Below, piece after piece: positions 1 through 6,524 of a DNA stretch of 8,334 nt. Within the stretch, counting starts at the first letter, position 1; the number at the start of each line of letters is the position of its first letter. The translations under genes and the position numbers were made by a program. This stretch comes from Flavobacteriales bacterium (GTDB taxonomy: Bacteria > Bacteroidota > Bacteroidia > Flavobacteriales_D > Cryomorphaceae). Under the pieces are notes generated by a model. It did no database searches and was not told the DNA's origin. It worked only from the letters and a program-made list of their open reading frames with translations. The stretch is from positions 1-8,334 of the forward strand of contig JAIVHQ010000036.1 of assembly GCA_020200995.1 (NCBI GenBank), in the 5' to 3' direction.

Positions 1-420
1 GATCAGACCCGAAATGCTGGCGTTAAAAATGGCGCCGGGCAGGTTGCCCCGAGCTATGGATACCATCACCACCGAAGCTGACACCGTGCTCGGCAATGCC
101 GCGAGGAAGAGAAAGGCCAGCCAGAGGTTTTCGGATTCGTCCCCTTTCACAAACGGATAGAAGGCGAGCACAATGAGCGGAAACAGCAGAAAAGTGCTGA
201 GCTGAATGAGCAGGTGGAGTTTCGGGTTGCGCAGTCCGGCCCTGAGTTTTTCCGGCCCGAGTTTCAATCCGTAAAAGAAAAAGATCAGCGCGATCCCCAC
301 GCTTGCAATCGCATCCATCGGCAGCGGGCTCTCCCTGCCGCCCCATTGCGGAAAGAAGTAGGCCAGCACTACGGCAGCCAGGAGGGTGAGCACAAATGGG
401 TCGATGCGGATGCGGTTCAT
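1..420 (-). CDS. SBF-like (YfeH-type) bile acid:sodium symporter family protein, C-terminus cut off by window edge
   Basis: This is the first 140 codons of an integral membrane transporter, read from ATG at 420 down to the window edge with no stop. The protein opens MNRIRIDPFVLTLLAAVV and has about four hydrophobic segments (roughly residues 9-23, 36-54, 68-90 and 98-122), separated by short polar loops. The pattern of a D-P-F start, the FFFYGLKL segment followed by a basic loop, and the LPSTVSASV segment matches the SBF-like family (E. coli YfeH and relatives), which is related to bile acid:sodium symporters. Members usually have about 320-350 residues and 9-10 helices, so more than half is missing. 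The substrate is unknown in this family, and sodium coupling is inferred only from kinship. The gene is transcribed away from the two-component cluster and is probably unrelated to it. No strong Shine-Dalgarno sequence precedes the start, but a TAnnTTTG element lies 26 nt upstream. Confidence 0.85.
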   Translation of the reverse strand, partial: MNRIRIDPFVLTLLAAVVLAYFFPQWGGRESPLPMDAIASVGIALIFFFYGLKLGPEKLRAGLRNPKLHLLIQLSTFLLFPLIVLAFYPFVKGDESENLWLAFLFLAALPSTVSASVVMVSIARGNLPGAIFNASISGLI

Positions 421-445
421 TTAACTTGCCGGGTTTTCGGGCGGT

Positions 446-453
446 CAAATGTA
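446..453 (-). promoter_or_regulatory. Candidate Bacteroidota -7 element for the transporter gene
   Basis: On the minus strand this reads TACATTTG, a perfect match to the Bacteroidota housekeeping -7 consensus TAnnTTTG. It lies 25 nt ahead of the transporter start, giving a leader of roughly 20 nt. No good TTG or TTTG -33 box is seen at the expected distance; the nearest is a TGTG about 23 nt further upstream. An 8-base motif alone can occur by chance. Confidence 0.4.
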
Positions 454-643
454 TTGAAAGGAGACTAAAATCGCCCCACATTGGTTATAGCTCGGAGCAA
501 GAAATGAAGACCTCAATTCCCCGACGAACTTGCAGAGAGGAGACAATATTTTAGTGATGGAGTTCGCCTTCCGATTTTTAACTTTAATTCTTCTGAAGGA
601 CTTCTAAGCACCCGCAGCATTGATTCGAAAAGTGCAAATTGAA

Positions 644-659
644 TCTGATGCGCATCAGA
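644..659. promoter_or_regulatory. Perfect 16-bp palindrome, possible operator 1
   Basis: TCTGATGCGCATCAGA is its own reverse complement with no spacer. Zero-loop palindromes suit a dimeric DNA-binding protein better than an RNA hairpin. Its centre (651.5) lies 107 bp before the response-regulator start and is the first of three palindromes spaced 23 bp centre to centre. The binding protein is unknown. The adjacent NtrC-type regulator with its Fis-like DNA-binding domain is one candidate (inference). Confidence 0.5.
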
Positions 660-667
660 GAGCTAAG

Positions 668-681
668 TCTCGGATCCGAGA
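668..681. promoter_or_regulatory. Perfect 14-bp palindrome, possible operator 2
   Basis: TCTCGGATCCGAGA is its own reverse complement, centred at 674.5, exactly 23 bp after the centre of the 644-659 palindrome. Both start with TCT and end with AGA, but their inner bases differ, so it is uncertain whether one protein binds both. Confidence 0.5.
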
Positions 682-686
682 AACCG

Positions 687-718
687 TTTGGCTTTCCGAA
701 AAGCAATCCTTAAATTCG
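687..718 (+). promoter_or_regulatory. Candidate promoter of the response-regulator operon
   Basis: TTTG at 687-690 fits the Bacteroidota -33 element. TAAATTCG at 711-718 fits the -7 consensus TAnnTTTG with one mismatch, and the gap is 20 bp, within the usual range. It predicts transcription from about 725 and a leader of about 35 nt. No sigma54-type promoter with correct GG-N10-GC spacing is visible here, so the gene for the sigma54 activator is probably not itself sigma54-driven. Confidence 0.4.
691..704. promoter_or_regulatory. Imperfect 14-bp palindrome, possible operator 3
   Basis: GCTTTCCGAAAAGC pairs at 12 of 14 positions and is centred at 697.5, again 23 bp after the preceding palindrome. 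It fills most of the spacer between the candidate -33 (687-690) and -7 (711-718) promoter elements. A protein bound here would therefore be expected to block or reshape that promoter. Confidence 0.35.
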
Positions 719-746
719 ACCGCCTTCGTGAACGTTATGTTGCTGT

Positions 747-752
747 GAGGGA
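747..752 (+). promoter_or_regulatory. Ribosome-binding site of the response-regulator gene
   Basis: GAGGGA lies 6 nt before the ATG at 759. It is the only clear Shine-Dalgarno-like sequence ahead of any start in this window and supports that start for the first gene of the operon. Confidence 0.55.
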
Positions 753-758
753 TCAAAA

Positions 759-2117
759 ATGAAAAGCAAAAGACTCAAAGTTTTTATTGCCGAGGACGAT
801 CCTTGGTACGGCAGTATTCTTTTACAACATTTATCGCTTTATCCGGATTTTATACCCACGCTGTATACTTCCGGAAAGGAGCTTTTGTCGAATCTGTTCC
901 TATTGCCTGATATTGTTTGTGTCGATTTTAGGATGCCTGATTTGAACGGAAAGGATATTGTAGAATCCATCAGGGTTCAAAATGAAGATCTTCCGATAGT
1001 CATTATCAGCGGGCAAGAAGAAATCAGCGTTGCCGTCGAATTGTTGAAGGCGGGCGCAACTGATTATATCGTAAAAAATGAATACACCAGAGAGTACCTG
1101 TGGAGGTCACTTTTTCAGATTCGCCAAAATCTCGATTTAAAGGAAGAGGTTGAGGATTTGCGCGATCAGTTAGGGCAAAAATTCAACATAGGCAGCAGTA
1201 TTAAAGGACAAAGTGATGCGATGCAAAGCACCTTTAAACCCTTGCGAAAAGCGATTGATTCCAATATTAACGTTTTGCTTTCAGGTGAAACCGGCACGGG
1301 AAAAGAAGTTTATGCAAAAGCGATACACTTCAACGGTGTGAAAAATAAAGAGCCCTTTGTAGCAGTGAACATGGGAGCCATACCACCTGAACTGGCCGAA
1401 AGCGATCTTTTCGGACATGAAAAAGGGGCATTTACGGGAGCCTTTGAAACAAAGCCGGGCAAATTTGAAGCTGCACAAGGAGGTACATTGTTTCTCGACG
1501 AGATCGGGGAGCTGAACTTGTCCACGCAGAGTAAATTACTCAGGGTATTGCAAGAAAGGGAGATTGTGCGGGTAGGCGGTAACAAGCCTTTGAAGGTTGA
1601 TATTCGGCTTATCTGCGCAACCAATAAAAACCTTGCGGAGGAGGTGAAGAAGGGCAATTTCAGAGAAGATTTATTTTACAGGATTATAGGGTTGCCGATA
1701 GTATTGCCTCCGCTCAGGGAGAGAGGCAACGATATTCTCATATTGGCTAAGTTTTTTCTGGACGATTTTAACAGTCGTGTCGGTTCCGATGTCTCTTCGC
1801 TTAGTGAGGGTGCTAAAGAGAAGCTTAAAAAGCACAGTTGGCCCGGAAATGTGAGAGAACTCAAATCCGTTATCGAGCTGGCAAGCGTGATGGCTGAATC
1901 AAAAGTGATTACGTCTGATGATCTCAGCTTTCCCTATAGTACATCCGATTCGGATTACCTGAACAGGCCGAAGACCTTGAAAGAACACGAGATTGAGATC
2001 ATTTCACATTACATGAAGGAGTATAACAATAACGTTGTTTTTGTTTCTCAACAATTGGCCATTAGTAAGACTAAAATTTATGACCTTTTAAAAAAGGGGC
2101 AATTATTAATAACCTGA
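759..2117 (+). CDS. Sigma54-dependent (NtrC-family) response regulator
   Basis: This 452-residue cytosolic regulator has the full receiver, AAA+ and helix-turn-helix layout of the NtrC class. Phosphorylation is expected to trigger assembly of an ATPase that remodels sigma54 RNA polymerase. The receiver (about 6-120) has the acidic pair D13/D14, phosphoacceptor D56 in VDFRMP, S84 and K106, although K106 is followed by Asn rather than the usual Pro. A short charged linker (about 125-142) leads to the AAA+ domain (about 148-378) with Walker A GETGTGKE (176-183), the sigma54-contacting GAFTGA loop (223-228), Walker B LFLDE (244-248), arginines R302 and R308 in the usual finger region, and sensor II WPGNVREL (361-368). 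A Fis-type helix-turn-helix occupies about 405-447. Length is typical. It heads a tight cluster with a hybrid kinase, its likely phosphodonor. Target promoters are not identifiable here. Confidence 0.95.
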   Translation: MKSKRLKVFIAEDDPWYGSILLQHLSLYPDFIPTLYTSGKELLSNLFLLPDIVCVDFRMPDLNGKDIVESIRVQNEDLPIVIISGQEEISVAVELLKAGATDYIVKNEYTREYLWRSLFQIRQNLDLKEEVEDLRDQLGQKFNIGSSIKGQSDAMQSTFKPLRKAIDSNINVLLSGETGTGKEVYAKAIHFNGVKNKEPFVAVNMGAIPPELAESDLFGHEKGAFTGAFETKPGKFEAAQGGTLFLDEIGELNLSTQSKLLRVLQEREIVRVGGNKPLKVDIRLICATNKNLAEEVKKGNFREDLFYRIIGLPIVLPPLRERGNDILILAKFFLDDFNSRVGSDVSSLSEGAKEKLKKHSWPGNVRELKSVIELASVMAESKVITSDDLSFPYSTSDSDYLNRPKTLKEHEIEIISHYMKEYNNNVVFVSQQLAISKTKIYDLLKKGQLLIT

Positions 2118-2120
2118 ACG

Positions 2121-2408
2121 GTGTACAGATCAAATATTGTCGGCTTTGAAGAATATCGGAAGTACATTCAGTACAACGCGGAGGTGGCTTTCCCGTTGCG
2201 CTTTGCTTCTGAGAGCGGCTGTCCCTTTTCTGGAATATTGAGCGCCTTTTCGGAACTGAGCCACAAATCTGTTACGACAGACAGGATTGCTTTTCGGATA
2301 AATGCTATAAACGGGAGCATTAGATACAGCACAGGCATGAAGGGCGGCACGATTGAAGGGGGGGTGCTTTGTAGCGGAAAAAAAATTGAATTGTGGCTGA
2401 GCGAATAA
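2121..2408 (+). CDS. Unknown small protein inside the two-component operon (first of two overlapping frames)
   Basis: I do not recognise this 95-residue product. It would start at GTG 2121, only 3 nt after the regulator's stop and in the same frame, with no Shine-Dalgarno sequence, so translation would depend on coupling to the gene before it. The residue mix looks protein-like, with a plausible mix of hydrophobic, charged and glycine residues and no low-complexity runs. It starts VYRSNIVGFEEYRKYI, and the second half alternates short hydrophobic stretches with glycines as in beta hairpins (TDRIAFRINAINGSIRYS, then GGTIEGGVLCSGKKIELWL). There are two cysteines, near residues 33 and 84, and no membrane segment or signal peptide. 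Its end overlaps the next frame by 16 nt, so the two may be halves of one gene split by a frameshift. A non-canonical start and no known family keep confidence moderate. Confidence 0.45.
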   Translation: MYRSNIVGFEEYRKYIQYNAEVAFPLRFASESGCPFSGILSAFSELSHKSVTTDRIAFRINAINGSIRYSTGMKGGTIEGGVLCSGKKIELWLSE

Positions 2409-2686
2409 AAGATGTCGGTGCAAGCATTGCAGGTGCCTTTTGCGAATCATTTTTAGGCGGAGGGGAAGGCGCATGGGAGTTTCCTGTAAGTAACAACTTG
2501 TTTGCCTGTGAAATTGTGCACAGGTCTGAATTCGCCCGGTTTATTCTCCGAACATTGTTTTGGGAAAAGGCACGAAATCCCCGGAGCGATGAGGCCGAGA
2601 TCAGCATTCTTTATGCCGTAAGGAAATTGAATTCAATTTATTATCCATTGAAGTTTTCGAATAAAATCGGGTTTGTTTCGCTATGA
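2393..2686 (+). CDS. Unknown small protein inside the two-component operon (second of two overlapping frames)
   Basis: I do not recognise this 97-residue product. Its frame opens at 2390, the first possible start is GTG 2393, and it overlaps the preceding frame by 16 nt. The best evidence that it is translated is its end: its TGA (2684-2686) overlaps the ATG (2683-2685) of the hybrid kinase as ATGA, the usual arrangement for translational coupling. The protein begins VAERIKDVGASIAGAF, continues through a glycine-rich turn (LGGGEGAWEF), an amphipathic helix-like stretch (SEFARFILRTLFWEKARN) and a probable second helix (EAEISILYAVRKL), and ends KIGFVSL. It has no membrane segment and no known motif. 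It could be a real small protein, such as a sensor partner of the kinase, or the C-terminal half of a single protein of about 188 residues together with the previous frame. Confidence 0.5.
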   Translation: MAERIKDVGASIAGAFCESFLGGGEGAWEFPVSNNLFACEIVHRSEFARFILRTLFWEKARNPRSDEAEISILYAVRKLNSIYYPLKFSNKIGFVSL

Positions 2687-5600
2687 ACGGGGACAATTTA
2701 AATACAGAACTACTTCTGGAGCTCGCGATAAGTCAAAGTATTAGAACAGGCTCAGATGACGAGATTTTGGAAGTGTGCGACATGTATATGCAGAAGCTCA
2801 AATGTTTCGGAGTAGCCCTTTATGACAATGATAGCCTAAAGTTTGTGCGGCCTGCCGCTCTTGTCGAAAGTCCGATTGGGGAGCGCATGCTGAGCGCAAT
2901 GCCTGCACAATCAGAAGGGCAAGAAAATTCCCCTTTCTATTTTGAGTCAAATGGCGATTTGTTTTATGTGCTGTCACTTTCGGATTACGGCCGTATGGTT
3001 CTTTTGCGGAAATCTCCAATTGGCGCGGAATTCCTTTTGCAGCTCAATCGGTTGACGCTCAAGCTGGGTAAAGACCTGAGCAGATTCGGAGAGAAAGAAC
3101 GGCTCGGGCCTATGTTGAGGCTGTTCGATCGGTCATCGGATGCGATACATGTTTATGAGGAATCAGGCAGATTGATTTACACCAATCTGCCGGCTGCCGC
3201 CCGTTCGGGGATAGACCGTAATAAGGTTTCTGATTACAGCATAAATGACTTTGAGGCCCTTTTCATAGATCCGGACCGTTGGCAAGCACATTTGGGTGAA
3301 CTGAAAGACAAGGGACAGGTTGTTTTGGAGCGGGTCAGCATCGATCAGTCAACCGGTGAAGAGATTCCGGCAGAGGTAACCACATGCCTCATTAAAGTAG
3401 ACGGAAAGAGTTTCGTGGTAACCAATGCCAGAGACATCTCTTCCAGGAAGAAACAGGAGCGCGAACTGAATCGGACTTCAGCAAAGCTGGAAAGTATTCT
3501 TAACGAGATGTCGGAGGTGGTATGGTCTATTGGAGTGCCAAACTACGAAATACTTTTCGTGTCTCCCTCGGTTGAGGACATGTACGAAATACCCGCCCGT
3601 GAATGGTTGCGCGACAGTACTTTATGGGAAAGGGTGATCCACCCGGATGATAGAGACGTTAAAGCGTCGATATTCGACCAACTGGATAAAACAGGGAGGT
3701 ACAACGTAACCTACCGCATACTGACACCCACCGGAAAAACCAAATGGGCCCAAAACAAAGGCAAATACATTTATGGCACAGGCGGGTCCCCGGAGCGTAT
3801 CGATGGGATCGTTAAGGACATTACTGAGCAGCAGCTCATTCAGGAGAAGGAATACTATTATCTCAATATGCAGCAAACCCTGATTGATGTTGCAGTTAAA
3901 TTTATCAATACCGACACAGAGCATACAAATTCGACCATCAATGATTCGCTGGAGAAAATGGGTTTACTCGTTTCAGCGGACAGGGCTTACGTATTCGATT
4001 ATGATTTTGTGAATGACACGGTTTCCAACACCCATGAGTGGTGCCGTGAAGGCATTGTACCGGAAATAGATAATCTGCAAGATGTACCGATCGAGCTTTT
4101 CCCTTCATGGTTGGAAAGGCATAAAAAAAATGAAGCACTTTACATACCTGATGTTAGCAAGCTAGACCCGATTACTGAGGGTGGGTTGCGCTCAATTCTC
4201 GAGCCGCAAGGAATTAAGAGCTTGCTGGCCCTTCCGGTCTCTGACGGGAACGAACTTATCGGCTTTGTGGGTTTTGATTCAGTCGAGCGGCACCGTGAAT
4301 TTAGCGAGAGCGAACAGCGCTTACTTTTCCTTTTTTCCAAAATGCTCATCAACGCCAGAAACCGTTCCAAATGGGAAAGGCAATTGCGTATTCAGGAAGA
4401 AAAATACCGCAACATACTCGCCAACATGAACCTGGGCTTATTAGAAGTGGACATGGATGACAACATTGTCTACGCCAATGAGTCTTTTTGCAGGATGGCC
4501 GGCTATACCTTTTCCGATCTGAAGGGCAATCGGGCATCAGATCTGCTGCTTGAAGAGCATGCAAAAGAGGTTCTTGCCGGGAAATTCAAAGATCGTTTGA
4601 ACGGAATAAGCAGTAGTTATGAGCTAAAAATAACTGACAACGCCGGTAATGAGAAGACCTGGCTTGTCAGCGGAGCACCGAATTTCAATGATGAAGGTAA
4701 GCTTGTAGGAAGTATTGGTGTACACTTGGACATCAGCGCCCAAAAGATGCTGGAAAGGCAACTCTCAGAAGCGAAGTTTGCAGCTGACGCAGCAGGGGCA
4801 TCCAAAGAACGCTTTCTGGCCAACATGAGCCATGAAATACGCACCCCGCTCAACATTATCATAGGTATGATCAGGGAACTTTCTAAGGAGAAGCTAACGT
4901 CTGATCAGCATTTCTATGTCCGGGAGTCCAAAAGGTCAGCAGACCACCTACTCGCGCTTGTCAATGATTTACTCGATATAACCAAGATTGAGTCGGGTGA
5001 TATGGAAATCGTGCATGAGCCATTTAACCTTGCTGAAGTGACTGATAGTGCGTACGCACTGATGAAGGGCCAGGCAATGCAGAAAGGCCTCGATTTTCAG
5101 CTGAGGCTGGACCCGCGTATACGGCATGAGCTGGAGGGCGATGCCACCCGCTTGAAGCAAATACTCATTAACCTGCTGGATAATGCGTTTAAATTTACGG
5201 ATTACGGCAGTGTTTCATTAAGTATAAAGCTGTTAAAGGAGAGTGTTAAACACCAACGCTTGTATTTTGAAGTTACAGATACCGGTATAGGCATGTCCAA
5301 AGCGTATTTGTCAAAGGTTTTTCTGAAATTTTCACAAGAACGAACTAGTGCACACCAAATGAATCAAGGCTCAGGCTTGGGAATGTCGATTTCAAATGAC
5401 CTGGTTCAACTCATGGGAGGAGAGATGCATGTCAAGAGCGAGAAACATAAAGGAACAGCTATCAGCTTTGTACTGTCATTTCCGTTCGGTAAACCCACTG
5501 CAAACGTTCAAAGCAGAGACATTGAAGCCAATGAATTTCAAAATTTGAAAGCACTTGTGGTCGAAGATAATGCTATGAACCGGCTTATTGCCGTCAAAAG

Positions 5601-6297
5601 CCTTGAATACTTAGGAATTCAGTCAAAAGAGGCCGAAAATGGGAAAATTGCAGTTGAGATTTTACGTAAACACCGCTTTGATTTGATCCTGATGGATATT
5701 CAGATGCCCGTGATGAACGGTTTGGATGCCACCCGTGTAATTCGGAATTCCCTCAAGTTGCGTATTCCGATCATTGCGCTTACAGCCAATGCTTTCAAAA
5801 AAGATAGAGAAGATTATCTAAGTTTCGGGATGAACGCATATATCCCCAAACCTTATAATGAAAAAGTTTTTTTCAGTACAATTAAAGAGACCTTGACAGC
5901 AGCGCGATTGCTTACAGAGGGTGAGGGGCCCCTAACTGACGTAAGCCCTGAAAAAGTATCGGATGTAAGGCCTCTCTACAGCCTCAGGATTTTGGAAGGC
6001 ATGGGTCGCGGAAAAAGTTCCTTTACTGCGCAAATCACGAAGGAATTCATTGATATGGCCACTGTGAACATTGATTCCTTGCAGTTGGCTTTGCGCAAGA
6101 AAGATTTGGAAACTATCCGCGATATAGCACACAAGATCAAGCCGAGCATTGATGTGTTAGAAATCGATGCACTGAAAAAGACAGTCAGAAAAGTCGAAAA
6201 CCATAACCTCGGCGCAGGGCTTACCGATGACTTGGCGGTTTCGGTTAATCAGATCATAGCTGTACTCGGTGAGGTCATCGCACACTTGCAGAAGTGA
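2683..6297 (+). CDS. Multi-PAS/GAF hybrid histidine kinase with receiver and Hpt domains
   Basis: This 1204-residue sensor should autophosphorylate and relay phosphate internally, then on to a separate regulator. Visible order: a possible GAF-like region (about 5-130), PAS (about 145-253), PAS (about 268-385, ending KDITEQQ), GAF (about 395-560, with the SNTHEWC motif), PAS (about 573-688), a short coiled coil, then the kinase core with H-box SHEIRTPLN (H717), N-box LLDNAFKF (N834), G1 DTGIG (866-870) and G2 GSGLGMS (896-902). A receiver (about 955-1073) follows with E961/D962, phosphoacceptor D1005 in MDIQMP, T1034 and K1056, and then an Hpt domain (about 1097-1198) with H1150 in AHKIKPS. 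All phosphorelay residues are intact. No transmembrane helix or signal peptide is seen, so it appears to sense a cytoplasmic cue. Its start overlaps the preceding stop as ATGA. The sigma54 activator at the head of the cluster is the likely final acceptor (inference). Confidence 0.95.
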   Translation: MNGDNLNTELLLELAISQSIRTGSDDEILEVCDMYMQKLKCFGVALYDNDSLKFVRPAALVESPIGERMLSAMPAQSEGQENSPFYFESNGDLFYVLSLSDYGRMVLLRKSPIGAEFLLQLNRLTLKLGKDLSRFGEKERLGPMLRLFDRSSDAIHVYEESGRLIYTNLPAAARSGIDRNKVSDYSINDFEALFIDPDRWQAHLGELKDKGQVVLERVSIDQSTGEEIPAEVTTCLIKVDGKSFVVTNARDISSRKKQERELNRTSAKLESILNEMSEVVWSIGVPNYEILFVSPSVEDMYEIPAREWLRDSTLWERVIHPDDRDVKASIFDQLDKTGRYNVTYRILTPTGKTKWAQNKGKYIYGTGGSPERIDGIVKDITEQQLIQEKEYYYLNMQQTLIDVAVKFINTDTEHTNSTINDSLEKMGLLVSADRAYVFDYDFVNDTVSNTHEWCREGIVPEIDNLQDVPIELFPSWLERHKKNEALYIPDVSKLDPITEGGLRSILEPQGIKSLLALPVSDGNELIGFVGFDSVERHREFSESEQRLLFLFSKMLINARNRSKWERQLRIQEEKYRNILANMNLGLLEVDMDDNIVYANESFCRMAGYTFSDLKGNRASDLLLEEHAKEVLAGKFKDRLNGISSSYELKITDNAGNEKTWLVSGAPNFNDEGKLVGSIGVHLDISAQKMLERQLSEAKFAADAAGASKERFLANMSHEIRTPLNIIIGMIRELSKEKLTSDQHFYVRESKRSADHLLALVNDLLDITKIESGDMEIVHEPFNLAEVTDSAYALMKGQAMQKGLDFQLRLDPRIRHELEGDATRLKQILINLLDNAFKFTDYGSVSLSIKLLKESVKHQRLYFEVTDTGIGMSKAYLSKVFLKFSQERTSAHQMNQGSGLGMSISNDLVQLMGGEMHVKSEKHKGTAISFVLSFPFGKPTANVQSRDIEANEFQNLKALVVEDNAMNRLIAVKSLEYLGIQSKEAENGKIAVEILRKHRFDLILMDIQMPVMNGLDATRVIRNSLKLRIPIIALTANAFKKDREDYLSFGMNAYIPKPYNEKVFFSTIKETLTAARLLTEGEGPLTDVSPEKVSDVRPLYSLRILEGMGRGKSSFTAQITKEFIDMATVNIDSLQLALRKKDLETIRDIAHKIKPSIDVLEIDALKKTVRKVENHNLGAGLTDDLAVSVNQIIAVLGEVIAHLQK

Positions 6298-6302
6298 GTC
6301 TC

Positions 6303-6337
6303 TTTCCGTTTGCCGGAAAATTTTCCGTTTTTCGGAA
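6303..6337. terminator. Cluster of TTCCG/CGGAA inverted repeats after the hybrid kinase; possible terminator or operator
   Basis: Six bases after the kinase stop, TTTCCG (6303-6308) pairs with CGGAAA (6314-6319) around a 5-nt loop and is followed by ATTTT. Next, TTCCG (6323-6327) pairs with CGGAA (6333-6337) around TTTTT. Between them, CGGAAAATTTTCCG (6314-6327) is itself a perfect palindrome. The first hairpin plus the T-run resembles a weak intrinsic terminator. The alternation of the same half-site could equally be a protein-binding array. Confidence 0.4.
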
Positions 6338-6402
6338 TTTATGTGAAAGAAATATTTTCATTAACTACTGATAATAAATCATTTATAAATAAGTTACAAT
6401 TC

Positions 6403-6417
6403 GGTACGCTTCGTGCC
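6403..6417. repeat. Inverted repeat GGTACG-CTT-CGTGCC
   Basis: Six pairs (one G-T wobble) around a 3-nt loop form a compact hairpin as RNA, or a near-palindrome as DNA. It is not followed by a T-run, so a terminator role is unlikely. It could be an operator or leader structure of the downstream pair. Confidence 0.3.
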
Positions 6418-6439
6418 AATATAACTCCATTAGCGATGC

Positions 6440-6453
6440 TTAAGTCGACTTAA
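6440..6453. promoter_or_regulatory. Perfect 14-bp palindrome upstream of the second signalling pair
   Basis: TTAAGTCGACTTAA is its own reverse complement with no spacer, centred at 6446.5, about 78 bp before the start of the next gene. Flanking GC and GC on the two sides also pair if one A is bulged. A symmetrical dimer-binding site is the natural reading; the binding protein is unknown. Confidence 0.4.
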
Positions 6454-6524
6454 AGCAATTTTCGCGTATTGTATTCATCGTGCCGAAAGAAACCCTTGGA
6501 ACGATTTAGGTAATTTATAATGTT

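Larger units (their letters stand above)
421..758. other. Divergent intergenic region of 338 bp
   Basis: This stretch separates the leftward transporter gene from the rightward response-regulator operon. I find no convincing reading frame in it. Its left part carries the transporter promoter candidate. Positions about 480-620 show nothing recognisable. Its right part (644-718) carries three regularly spaced palindromes and a promoter candidate for the response regulator, followed by a ribosome-binding site. Confidence 0.7.
6298..6524. other. Intergenic region between the two signalling modules (227 bp)
   Basis: No reading frame is supported here. The left end carries the TTCCG/CGGAA repeats, the middle is AT-rich, and further inverted repeats lie at 6403-6417 and 6440-6453. 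I see no good TAnnTTTG promoter element, so it is unclear whether the downstream pair has its own promoter or depends on read-through from the upstream operon. Confidence 0.6.

Noticed and set aside
23..481. A 152-codon minus-strand frame over the transporter gene
   Set aside because: It is out of frame with the transporter, whose hydrophobic, family-like protein is clearly the real product.
690..704. Sigma54-type -24/-12 promoter (GG ... GC) upstream of the activator gene
   Set aside because: The GG and GC are 11 bases apart instead of the invariant 10, and the surrounding bases do not match TGGCAC or TTGC well.
2358..2385. G7 (2358-2364) and A8 (2378-2385) runs as slippage sites joining the two small frames
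   Set aside because: Shifting by one at either run leads quickly to a stop: after the A8 run the -1 frame meets TGA at 2387 and the +1 frame meets TGA at 2398; extra or missing G gives TAG or the same TGA. Any shift joining the two frames must fall between 2390 and 2408.
2130..2607. Minus-strand reading frames of 95-114 codons opposite the two small unknown genes
   Set aside because: Their products are rich in Arg, His, Cys and Pro with no fold-like pattern, and plus-strand frames here are tied to their neighbours by a 3-nt gap and an ATGA overlap.
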